This document shows, piece by piece, positions 7,138 to 14,639 of a stretch of 64,000 nt of DNA (the stretch's first letter is position 1; every line of letters begins with the position of its first letter). The DNA is taken from positions 392,546-456,545 of the forward strand of contig NZ_JACDUR010000008.1 in assembly GCF_013761175.1 (NCBI RefSeq). The letters run 5' to 3'. The stretch comes from Nonomuraea soli (GTDB taxonomy: Bacteria; Actinomycetota; Actinomycetes; Streptosporangiales; Streptosporangiaceae). The notes below the pieces were generated by a model that was given only the letters and a program-made list of their open reading frames with translations, was not told where the DNA came from and searched no databases. A program made the translations under genes and the position numbers.

Positions 7138-7944
7138 ATGACTGCTCTTGCCGTACACGAGGAGACCTTCGGAGAGCTGCTGCGATCCTGGCGCCAGCGG
7201 CGCCGGGTCAGCCAGCTCGACCTGGCGATCGAGGCCGACGTGTCGTCCCGGCACATCAGTTTCCTGGAGACCGGCCGGGCCAATCCCAGCCGCGACATGG
7301 TGATGAGGCTGGCCGAGGAGCTCGACGTACCGCTGCGCCACCGCAACCGGCTGCTGGTGGCCGCGGGCTTCGCGCCCGCCTTCCGCGAGCGCGAGGTGCA
7401 GGCGCCGGAGATGGGGGTGGTACGGCAGGCGATCGACAAGATCCTGCATGCCCACAACCCCTATCCGGCGGTGGTGGTGGACGCGGCGTGGAATCTGGTG
7501 GCGGCCAACGAGGCGGCGATGGCCTTCTTCGGCGGCAGCGTGTCGGAGGAGCTGATGAAGACCGACCCTGTCAACGTGCTGCGGATGACCCTGCACCCGG
7601 ACGGCATGGCGGCCAAGCTGGTGAACCTCGCCGAGGTACGGGCCCACCTGCTGCAGCGGCTGCGCAGGCAGGCGGAGGCGTCGGGCGACGGCCGGCTGGG
7701 CGAACTGCACGACGAGCTGGCCGGGTACACCTACCCGGGGGTGGAGCTGAACGTGGCCCACGTGCCGGGACCGGGCGACATCCTGCTGCCGCTCCGGATC
7801 CGCCACGGCGAGATGGTGCTGTCGATGTTCACGACGATCGCGACCTTCGGCTCGCCGCTGGACGTGACGGTCTCCGAGCTGGCGATCGAGACGCTGTGGC
7901 CCGCCGACGAAGCGACCGCCGCCGTCTTCAACGGCGGCGGGTGA
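7138..7944 (+). CDS. XRE-family regulator with MmyB-like ligand-binding domain
   Basis: The 268-residue product opens with a helix-turn-helix (LLRSWRQRRRVSQLDLAIEA then SSRHISFLETGRANPSRDMV, about residues 10-60). The C-terminal part, with YPAVVVDAAWNLVAANEAA near residue 115 and GYTYPGVELNVAHVPGPGD near residue 195, matches the MmyB-like PAS-type ligand domain known in antibiotic and fatty-acid regulators. I start at the ATG at 7138; a GTG at 7129 is also in frame. TAACGT (7125-7130) lies seven bases before the ATG, as expected for a leaderless promoter. The divergent BNR/MoaD-like pair is the likely target. Confidence 0.85.
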   Translation: MTALAVHEETFGELLRSWRQRRRVSQLDLAIEADVSSRHISFLETGRANPSRDMVMRLAEELDVPLRHRNRLLVAAGFAPAFREREVQAPEMGVVRQAIDKILHAHNPYPAVVVDAAWNLVAANEAAMAFFGGSVSEELMKTDPVNVLRMTLHPDGMAAKLVNLAEVRAHLLQRLRRQAEASGDGRLGELHDELAGYTYPGVELNVAHVPGPGDILLPLRIRHGEMVLSMFTTIATFGSPLDVTVSELAIETLWPADEATAAVFNGGG

Positions 7945-7995
7945 CGGGTGACCTGGGGCGGCGGGTGACCTGGGGCGGCGGGTGACCTGGAAAAG
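7939..7995. repeat. 17-bp tandem repeat at the 3' end of the XRE regulator gene
   Basis: The unit GGGTGACCTGGGGCGGC occurs at 7946 and 7963 and in part at 7980, with further GATGACCTGGGG echoes up to about 8010. The XRE stop codon itself sits in a partial first copy (GGGTGAC, 7939-7945). The repeat fills the gap to the convergent flavohemoprotein gene. Confidence 0.8.
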
Positions 7996-8023
7996 GGGAT
8001 GACCTGGGGAGGGGGAGGCCGGA

Positions 8024-9142
8024 TCAGTGTTCGCCGTGGACCACGTCGCGGCTGATGCGGGCGAGCGGCACCCCGTTGATCTGCAGGCGCCGTACCGTCT
8101 CGTTGACCATGCCCGGCGGCCCGCACACGTACACCTGGTGCTCGGACCAGGTGTGGAAACGCTCGGTCACCTCGGGCAGGTGCCCGCGCATCCCGTCGAA
8201 GGCCGGTTCGTCCGACACCACGGGAAGCACCCGTAGCCAGGGGAACGACGCCTCCATCCTGATCAGGTCGGGCAGGTCGTAGAGTTCGGCGGCGGTCCGC
8301 GCGCCGTACAGCAGGTGCACGTTGGGCCGCCGTCCCGAGGCGATGACCTGCTCGATGATGGCCTTGATCGGCGCCAGCCCGGTGCCTCCCGCCACGCACA
8401 GCAGGTCGCGGTTGCCGCGTTCGGGCGACGTCATCGTGCCCATGGGCGGGCCCAGCATGATCGTGTCGCCGATGCGGGTGTGGCGCACCAGCGAGGTCGA
8501 GACCCAGCCGCCGCTGACGGCGCGCACGTGCAGCCGGATGGTGTTGTCGGCGCGCGGGGCGTTGGCGATCGAGAACGTGCGCCACACCCGGGGCCAGCGG
8601 GAGGTCTGCACGTTGACGTACTGTCCCGCGGTGTACGGCAGGCGCTGCGTGGGCCGCAGCGTGATGACGGCGATGTCGGGCCTGCGCAGTTCGTGATCGA
8701 TGATCTCGGCCAGCCACCACGCCGGGGAGACCCCCGCGTCGGCGTCGGCGGAGTCGATCATGAGGTTGGCGGCGGCGGTGTAGGCGGCCACCCAGGCGGC
8801 TTCGATCTCGCTGTTCCACACCTCGCGCGCGAAGCGCCGGATGGTGGCCAGCAGCGCGTTGCCGACGGCCGTGTAGTGCTCGGCGATCACGCCGTACTTG
8901 CGATGGTCGCGCCCGAGCTGGCTCAGGTAGCCGGCCATGCTGTCGGGACTGTCGAGACTCCAGACGATCCGGGTCAGCGAGCTGAACAGCCGGTCCCTCT
9001 GGACGTCCATCGCCGGGGGGAACATTCCCCGAAGGTGTGGATTCTCGGCGAAGAGGCGCCCGTAGAAGTAGGCGGTGGCCTTGTCGGCCACCGGCTCGAC
9101 GACGGAGAAACTCTCCTTGACGAGGCGCGGATTCAACGACAT
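8024..9142 (-). CDS. hmp: Flavohemoprotein (globin plus FAD/NAD reductase), NO-detoxification type
   Basis: 372 residues in two parts. The globin domain (about 1-135) has the distal tyrosine in TAYFYGRLFAENP and the proximal histidine in EHYTAVGNALLATI. The ferredoxin-reductase part (about 150-372) has the FAD motif RTFSIANAP, the nucleotide loop CVAGGTGLAPIKA, YGARTAAELYD and VYVCGPPGM. Such proteins convert nitric oxide to nitrate using NADPH, or act as general oxidoreductases. The chain is slightly shorter than the usual roughly 395 residues. It starts just downstream of a 27-base inverted repeat, a likely operator. Confidence 0.88.
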   Translation of the reverse strand: MSLNPRLVKESFSVVEPVADKATAYFYGRLFAENPHLRGMFPPAMDVQRDRLFSSLTRIVWSLDSPDSMAGYLSQLGRDHRKYGVIAEHYTAVGNALLATIRRFAREVWNSEIEAAWVAAYTAAANLMIDSADADAGVSPAWWLAEIIDHELRRPDIAVITLRPTQRLPYTAGQYVNVQTSRWPRVWRTFSIANAPRADNTIRLHVRAVSGGWVSTSLVRHTRIGDTIMLGPPMGTMTSPERGNRDLLCVAGGTGLAPIKAIIEQVIASGRRPNVHLLYGARTAAELYDLPDLIRMEASFPWLRVLPVVSDEPAFDGMRGHLPEVTERFHTWSEHQVYVCGPPGMVNETVRRLQINGVPLARISRDVVHGEH

Positions 9143-9393
9143 ATAACTTTTACCCCACCTTTCGATCGGAACCGTTATTTCCGATCGAGTCGCAGCACCT
9201 CCCTGGCATTCCGGGTGAAGAGCGTCCGGCGGCCCCGGCCCAACCGATCGCTCGAATTCGAGTCTTACACCCGCTCTCGGGCGTCACAACCGTTTCCCCT
9301 CAATACGGTGCGAAGTAGAACTATCCGTAACGGGACCGTTATTTTCCGTATCAGAAGTCCCAGGAGAAAAAGCGAATAATCATCACTTTCGCG
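9143..9393. other. Intergenic region upstream of hmp with operators and a possible gene remnant
   Basis: This 251-base stretch has no intact gene. It contains the 27-base inverted repeat at 9162-9188, a palindrome CTCGAATTCGAG at 9251-9262 and a second motif cluster at 9325-9348. There TAACGG-GA-CCGTTA is an inverted repeat and CCGTTATTT repeats the sequence seen at 9172-9180. On the minus strand 9175-9264 reads as a short tail, RRTLFTRNAREVLRLDRK and a stop, that looks like the C-terminus of a lost enzyme gene. That last reading is tentative. Confidence 0.4.
9162..9188. promoter_or_regulatory. 10-bp-arm inverted repeat upstream of hmp
   Basis: TCGATCGGAA (9162-9171), a seven-base spacer CCGTTAT, and TTCCGATCGA (9179-9188) form a perfect inverted repeat that ends 20 bases before the flavohemoprotein start. 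Its position in the core promoter suggests repression. I do not recognise the sequence as a known NsrR-type site. Confidence 0.6.
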
Positions 9394-10881
9394 TTAGGCC
9401 ATTCTCAGCACGCGCCCCGCGCGAGCTCCGCCGAACTCCCCGTGCTCGACCACCGGCCGCCCTTCGAGCAGAACGTGCACGATTCCCGTGGGCCGCGCGG
9501 AAGGCTCCAGATACGTGCCCGCGTGCCCCACGGTCTCCGGGTCGAAGACGGTGATGTCGGCATAGGCGCCCGCCCCCAGCCACCCCCGGCCCGCCAGCCC
9601 GAACTGGTCGGCCACGAGGGAGGTCATCTTGCGCACCGCCTCGGCCATCGGCACCACCCGGCGCTCGCGCACGTAGGCGCCGAGGAAGCGAGGGAAGCAG
9701 CCCCACGTGCGCGGATGCTCCAGCCCGACGGGCGCGCCGTTGTCGGAGCCGATGCCGATCAGCGGATCGGCCATGATCTCGACGACGTCGGCCTCGTCCA
9801 TCATCTCGATGACCATCTGCGCGGCGGGATCCTCGGCGACCAGGTCGCAGAGCGTGTCCCAGGTGCCGCCCAGGTCGGCCAGCGTGCGCCCCGCCACGCC
9901 CGGCCGGGTGTGCGAGGTCACCAGGACCTTGCCGGGCGCGGCGTCGCGCCACAGCCCTGACCCGGAGCTGAGCTCCAGCAGCCTGGCCCGCTCGCCGGGC
10001 GACGACAGCCGGGCCGCGACGTTGCCGCCCGACAGGGCCACGGGCGGCAGCAGCGCGGCCAGCACCGTCGAGCCCGCCAGGTAGGGATACTGGTCGCCGA
10101 GCACGTCGACGCCGCGGGCACGGGCCGAGCGCAGCCGCTCCAGCAACATCGAGGCCTGGCCGTGGTTGGGCAGCCCGCCCACCTTGCAGTGGGAGACCTG
10201 CAGCCGCACCCTGGCCCGGGTGGCGACCTCGATCGCCTCGTCGAGCGCCGCGGCCAGCTCCGAGCTCTCGTTGCGCATGTGCGTGGTGTACGGCCTGCCG
10301 TACGCGTGGGCGACCCTGGCCAGGGCGACCAGCTCCTCGGTGTCGCCGTAGGAGCCGGGCGGGTAGATGAGGCCGCTCGACAGGCCGCACGCCCCCGCCT
10401 CGAAGGCCTCGCGCGCCAGCTCCGCCATCGCCTCGACCGACGTCGTCTCGGAGAAGCCCGAGACGGCGGCACGCAGCGTGGAGTGGCCGACGAGGGTGGC
10501 GACGTGGTTGGTGGGCCCCGCGGCCTCGATCGCGTCGAGGTATCCGGCGAAGCTCCAGCCGGGTACGGCATGGCCGGTCAGCTCCTCCAGCGCGGGCGCC
10601 GAGGGAGCGTAGGAGAAGCCGCAGTTGCCGTTGATCTCGGTGGTGACGCCCTGGAAGAGCTTGAACGGCTGGGCGTCGTCCATCAGCGGCACGAGGTCGG
10701 AGTGGCAGTGCGCGTCGATGAAGCCGGGTGCGACGGCCAGACCCGAGACGTCGATGACGCGCGAGGCGGTGAGCCCGGACCCCACGGCGGCCACCCGGCC
10801 GCCGGAGATCGCCACGTCGGCGACCACACCGGGCGAGCCGAGACCGTCGTACACCGTGCCACCGCGAAGCAAGAGATCCAT
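9394..10881 (-). CDS. N-acyl-D-amino-acid deacylase (amidohydrolase superfamily)
   Basis: This 495-residue enzyme of the D-aminoacylase group hydrolyses N-acyl-D-amino acids to the free D-amino acid. It starts MDLLLRGGTVYDGLGSPG, the small beta-sandwich found in these enzymes. The metal-binding H-x-H is in FIDAHCHSDL (H58, H60), followed by TTEINGNCGFSYAP with the conserved GNCG. Further metal ligands are expected in LVGHSTLR, LQVSHCK and the late aspartate in IGIGSDNGAP. The ATG at 10881 is preferred; a GTG nine bases upstream is possible. It is divergent from the serine hydrolase gene. Confidence 0.85.
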   Translation of the reverse strand: MDLLLRGGTVYDGLGSPGVVADVAISGGRVAAVGSGLTASRVIDVSGLAVAPGFIDAHCHSDLVPLMDDAQPFKLFQGVTTEINGNCGFSYAPSAPALEELTGHAVPGWSFAGYLDAIEAAGPTNHVATLVGHSTLRAAVSGFSETTSVEAMAELAREAFEAGACGLSSGLIYPPGSYGDTEELVALARVAHAYGRPYTTHMRNESSELAAALDEAIEVATRARVRLQVSHCKVGGLPNHGQASMLLERLRSARARGVDVLGDQYPYLAGSTVLAALLPPVALSGGNVAARLSSPGERARLLELSSGSGLWRDAAPGKVLVTSHTRPGVAGRTLADLGGTWDTLCDLVAEDPAAQMVIEMMDEADVVEIMADPLIGIGSDNGAPVGLEHPRTWGCFPRFLGAYVRERRVVPMAEAVRKMTSLVADQFGLAGRGWLGAGAYADITVFDPETVGHAGTYLEPSARPTGIVHVLLEGRPVVEHGEFGGARAGRVLRMA

Positions 10882-10903
10882 ACGTTTCACCCAACACCCT
10901 GAT

Positions 10904-10915
10904 ATTTCGGGAAAT
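10904..10915. promoter_or_regulatory. Palindrome ATTTCGGGAAAT in the divergent region before the deacylase gene
   Basis: ATTTC-GG-GAAAT is a perfect 12-base palindrome about 22 bases upstream of the deacylase start and 86 bases before the divergent serine hydrolase. It resembles the GAAATA-N6-TATTTC element in the divergent transporter promoter at 16300. Both might be sites for the PucR regulator encoded between them, which is an inference only. Confidence 0.4.
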
Positions 10916-11000
10916 CTTGTCGTAACAGACCTAAGAACCAGCTCCCGCTTGGTCGATAAGAACGAAGAGACGGCAGCCGCCCCCCGCCTAGCGTGCCAGC

Positions 11001-12296
11001 ATGACGATGTCACTGGCTGAGCCGCTGGCTGAACTGAGCAAACGCTTCCGGGTCCCCGGCGCGAGCCTCGCCTACTGGCACGACGGGCACCTGCGCGAAG
11101 AGGCCACCGGGGTGCTCAACCTGGACACCGGCGTGGAGGTCACCACCGACTCGCTGTTCCAGATCGGCTCCATCACCAAGGTCTGGACGGCCACCCAGCT
11201 CATGCTCCTGGCCGAGCGGGGCGAGATCACGCTCGACACCCCCGTCGACGGTTTCCCCGGCGTCACGATCAAGCACCTGCTCACCCACACCAGCGGCATC
11301 GACGGCGACTTCTTCCACGACACCGGACGCGGCGACGACTGCCTGGCCCGCTACGCCGAGGACGCCAGGCAGGTGGCCCGCGTGCATCCCCCCGGCGCCG
11401 CCCACTCCTACTGCAACACCGGCTTCTCCCTGGCCGGACGCGTCATCGAGACCATCACCGGCAAGGTGTGGGACGCCGCCCTGCGCGAGCAGATCATCGA
11501 ACCCCTGGGCCTGACCCACACCTGGACCCTGCCCGAGGACGTGCTGCGCTTCCGCGCCGCCACCGGCCACCTCGGCGAGCCGGGGGAGGAGCCGGGGCCC
11601 ACCCCGCGCTGGGGCATGATGCGCACCGTCGGCCCCGCCGGGCTGATCTGCTCCACCGCCGCCGACGTGGTGCGATTCGCCCGCTCCTTCCACGACGGCG
11701 CCCTGCTGACGCCCGCGAGCGCCGAGCTCATGGTCACGCCGCACGTCGAGCTGCCCGCCAACCCGTACGGCACGCACTGGGGCCTGGGCTGGATCCTCGA
11801 CACCTGGGAGGGCCGGGCCGTCTGGAGCCACGGCGGCAACACCATCGGCCAGTCGGCGCAGCTGTGGACCCTGCCCGGCACCGGCACCGGCAACGACTCT
11901 GGAACCACGGTCTGCGTGCTGGCCAACGGCGGCGACACCTACGGCTTCTTCCAAGCCGTCGCCCAGGAGCTCTTCCCCGCGTTGTGCGGGGTGCGCCCGC
12001 GCCCGCTCCCGCAGCCGCCCGGCGAGGTCGTCCCCGTCGACGGCCGGCACGACGGCGTCTACGAGCGCGAGTCGGCCCGCATCACCGTCGAGGGCGCCCG
12101 CATGACCTACCTCAACACCAGCGCCTTCGCCGACCTGGACGAGCCGATGCTCTTCGACCTGGTCGCGCTCGACGACGACCGGTACCTCGCCCGCCGCGAG
12201 GGCACCGCCACCTGGGTCGGCGTCACCTTCGCCACCCGCGAGGACGGCACGCCCTACCAGTACTTCAGCCTGCGCTCGACCCCCAGGCTTCCGTGA
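11001..12296 (+). CDS. Serine hydrolase of the beta-lactamase / D-aminopeptidase (class C) family
   Basis: 431 residues without a signal peptide, so cytosolic. The SxxK catalytic motif is SITK (S57, K60), and the YxN motif is YCN (Y137) after HPPGAAHS. A third motif is probably HGGN near residue 276, where the family has H-x-G. Cytosolic members of this fold include D-aminopeptidases and esterases, not drug-inactivating beta-lactamases. A C-terminal domain of about 90 residues carries lipocalin-like strands. It overlaps the next gene by four bases (GTGA) and lies divergent from the N-acyl-D-amino-acid deacylase, which favours D-peptide substrates. Confidence 0.82.
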   Translation: MTMSLAEPLAELSKRFRVPGASLAYWHDGHLREEATGVLNLDTGVEVTTDSLFQIGSITKVWTATQLMLLAERGEITLDTPVDGFPGVTIKHLLTHTSGIDGDFFHDTGRGDDCLARYAEDARQVARVHPPGAAHSYCNTGFSLAGRVIETITGKVWDAALREQIIEPLGLTHTWTLPEDVLRFRAATGHLGEPGEEPGPTPRWGMMRTVGPAGLICSTAADVVRFARSFHDGALLTPASAELMVTPHVELPANPYGTHWGLGWILDTWEGRAVWSHGGNTIGQSAQLWTLPGTGTGNDSGTTVCVLANGGDTYGFFQAVAQELFPALCGVRPRPLPQPPGEVVPVDGRHDGVYERESARITVEGARMTYLNTSAFADLDEPMLFDLVALDDDRYLARREGTATWVGVTFATREDGTPYQYFSLRSTPRLP

Positions 12297-13057
12297 ACGA
12301 GACCGCCGAGCTGACCATCGGCGAGCTGACCGAGGTGGCCGACCACCACCGCGCCGCCGAGCTGATCACCCGCATCTGGGGCAGCATGCTGCTCGAACCC
12401 GGCCTGATCAGGACCATCTCCCACGTGGGCGGTTACGTGGCGGGCGCGCACGCCCAGGGTGAACTGGTCGGGATCGCGGTCGGCTTCCTCGCCGGTGACG
12501 GGCACCTGCACTCCCACATCACCGGCGTGCTGCCCGGCGCCCGCGGCGGCACCGGGTACGCGCTGAAGCAGCACCAGCGCTCCTGGTGCCGCGAGCGCGG
12601 CGTGCCGTACATCTCCTGGACGTTCGATCCGCTGGTCAGCCGCAACGCCTACCTCAACGTGCACCGGCTCGGCGCCCGCATCGCCGCCTACCTGCCGGAC
12701 TTCTACGGCACCATGCGCGACTCGATCAACGCGGGCGATGCCAGCGACCGCCTCTACGTCGTGTGGGAGGTGGAGCGCCCCCGTGACCCCTCGGGGGTGG
12801 CGGACGCGGCCGTCCTGCTCGGCAGGGACGGCCTCGACCCCGTGCGCCTGGCCGTCCAGCCCGGCGAGCACGAGCGCCTGGCCGTGGCCATGCCGAAGGA
12901 CGTCGAAAGCCTGCGCCTGCGTGCCCCGGACAGTGCCAGGCGCTGGCGCGCCGCCGTACGTGAGGCCCTGATGACGGCGGCCGACGCCGGCCACGAGATC
13001 GTCGACGTGACACGAGATGGGTGGTATGTCCTGAACCGTGAGCAACAGCGTGAGTAG
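12293..13057 (+). CDS. Predicted GNAT-superfamily acyltransferase (COG3375-like)
   Basis: 254 residues, GTG start overlapping the previous stop. The N-terminal two thirds show an acyl-CoA-binding pattern: LVGIAVGFLAGDGHLHSHI, then GTGYALKQHQRSWCRERG as the pyrophosphate-binding turn and helix, and PLVSRNAYLNVHRLG. Relatives include the acyl-CoA-dependent D-amino-acid N-succinyltransferase known from Geobacillus, encoded beside an N-succinylamino-acid racemase. No racemase gene is present here. Beside an N-acyl-D-amino-acid deacylase, action on D-amino acids is plausible but inferred. Its end overlaps the PucR gene by 20 bases. Confidence 0.7.
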   Translation: MNETAELTIGELTEVADHHRAAELITRIWGSMLLEPGLIRTISHVGGYVAGAHAQGELVGIAVGFLAGDGHLHSHITGVLPGARGGTGYALKQHQRSWCRERGVPYISWTFDPLVSRNAYLNVHRLGARIAAYLPDFYGTMRDSINAGDASDRLYVVWEVERPRDPSGVADAAVLLGRDGLDPVRLAVQPGEHERLAVAMPKDVESLRLRAPDSARRWRAAVREALMTAADAGHEIVDVTRDGWYVLNREQQRE

Positions 13058-14624
13058 CCTGGCCCGCATCCTGGACGACCTGGGCTCGACGTTTCTCGAC
13101 GTCGTGGCCTCGCCGGGCGAGCTGGAGTTCGAGATCAGCTCGGTCCAGATCTACGACCCGCTCGACGAGCTCAGCATCGGCCGCGGCGCCATCCTGCTCG
13201 GCGTGGGCGTCGAGGGCGCCTCGCGCATCTGCGCCCTGCTCGACGAGCTCGGCGCCCAGCAGGCGGCGGGACTGGTGGTCAAGATGCCGGTGCAACTGGA
13301 CGAGGTGGTGCGCGCCAAGGTGCTGCAGACCGGGGTGGCCCTGCTGGGACTGACCCGCGCGGCCTCCTGGGCGCAGGTCGCCGCGCTGCTGCGCTCGCTG
13401 CTGGCGGAGGGCGAGGTCGCGGGCGAGCCCGCCGAGAGCCCCGACGACCTGTTCACCCTGGCCAACGCCGTGTGCGAGCTGCTCGACGCGCCGATCACCA
13501 TCGAGGACCGTTCCTCGCGCGTCCTGGCCTTCTCCGGGCGGCAGGACGAGGCCGACCAGGCCCGCATCGAGACCGTGCTGGGGCGCAAGGTTCCGGAGAA
13601 GTACCAGCGGCTGCAGGAGGAGCGCGGCATCTACCGCGAGCTCTATCACTCGCGCGAGCCGATCTTCTTCGACCTGGGCAACGGCATGCTGCCCCGCGCG
13701 GCGATAGCCGTACGGGCGGGCGACGAGATCCTCGGCTCCATGTGGGCCACCGTCGACGGGCCCCTGCCCGACGGCAGGCGGCGTGCCTTCGCGGACGCCG
13801 CCAAGATCGTCGCTTTGCACCTGCTGCGGCAGCGGGCGGGCGCCGACGCCCAGCGCCGCCTGCGCGCCGACCTGCTCTCCACCGTCCTGGAGGGCGGGCG
13901 CGACGCCGCCGACGCCGCCGCCAGGCTCGGCCTCGCCACCGAGCGCGTCTGCGTCCTGGCGGCCGGGCTGCACGAGACCTCGATCGAGGACGCCGCGGGA
14001 CGCGAGGGCGAACGCCAGCGCTTCTGCGACGCGCTCGCGCTGCACGTCGGCGCCATCCACCCGCACGCCGCCGCGGCCCTCGTCGGCAGCGTCGCCTACG
14101 CCGTCCTGCCGATGCACGCGCCCGGCGCCGACGCCGAGGCCCGGGCGGTCAAGGTCGCCGAGAGCTTCCTGTCCAGGACCGGGCGGCGCTTCCCCGCCGC
14201 CATCGGCGTCGGGCGCCTGGTCAACACGCTGGCCGAGGTGGGCAGATCACGCGCCGACGCCGCGCGGGCGCTGCGGGTGCTGCGATCGCGCGGCGCCTCG
14301 GGTGTGGCGGCGTCGTACGCGGAGGTCTACTTCGACTCGCTGCTGCTGCAGCTGGGCGACCTGGTGGCGGCCGAGGAGCAGCCGCCCGCCGGGCCGTACG
14401 AGAAGCTGCTGGCCTACGACGCCGAGCACGGGACCGACCTGGTGCTCACCCTCAAGGCCTACCTGGACCACCTCGGCAACGTGCACGCCGCCGCCAAGGC
14501 CGTCCAGGTGCACCAGAACACCTTCCGCTACCGGCTGCGCAGGCTGACCACGATCTCGGGCCTGGATCTCGACGATCCGGGCGCCCGGCTCGCGGTCAGC
14601 CTGCAGCTGCGGCTCCACCAGTGA
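13038..14624 (+). CDS. PucR-family transcriptional regulator
   Basis: This 528-residue regulator has an N-terminal PucR-type sensor region (about 1-150). A GAF-like middle domain follows from about residue 150, with VCELLDAPITIEDRSSRVLAF. The C-terminal PucR helix-turn-helix is unmistakable: HLGNVHAAAKAVQVHQNTFR followed by YRLRRLTTISGLDLDDP. PucR proteins usually activate catabolic genes in response to a metabolite. It begins inside the GNAT gene and converges on the substrate-binding protein gene, so it probably controls this cluster. Confidence 0.88.
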   Translation: MSNSVSSLARILDDLGSTFLDVVASPGELEFEISSVQIYDPLDELSIGRGAILLGVGVEGASRICALLDELGAQQAAGLVVKMPVQLDEVVRAKVLQTGVALLGLTRAASWAQVAALLRSLLAEGEVAGEPAESPDDLFTLANAVCELLDAPITIEDRSSRVLAFSGRQDEADQARIETVLGRKVPEKYQRLQEERGIYRELYHSREPIFFDLGNGMLPRAAIAVRAGDEILGSMWATVDGPLPDGRRRAFADAAKIVALHLLRQRAGADAQRRLRADLLSTVLEGGRDAADAAARLGLATERVCVLAAGLHETSIEDAAGREGERQRFCDALALHVGAIHPHAAAALVGSVAYAVLPMHAPGADAEARAVKVAESFLSRTGRRFPAAIGVGRLVNTLAEVGRSRADAARALRVLRSRGASGVAASYAEVYFDSLLLQLGDLVAAEEQPPAGPYEKLLAYDAEHGTDLVLTLKAYLDHLGNVHAAAKAVQVHQNTFRYRLRRLTTISGLDLDDPGARLAVSLQLRLHQ

Positions 14625-14639
14625 CTACAAGTGACTACT
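14620..14639. repeat. 10-bp direct repeat holding both stop codons of a convergent pair
   Basis: AGTGACTACA (14620-14629) is followed at once by AGTGACTACT (14630-14639). The first copy holds the PucR stop TGA at 14622-14624. The second holds the minus-strand stop of the substrate-binding protein (complement of CTA at 14635-14637). It is the shortest example of the stop-codon repeats in this window. Confidence 0.7.

Noticed and set aside
11001..12296. A beta-lactamase resistance gene
   Set aside because: The SxxK and YxN motifs fit the wider serine hydrolase family, there is no signal peptide, and the neighbours are D-amino-acid and peptide enzymes.
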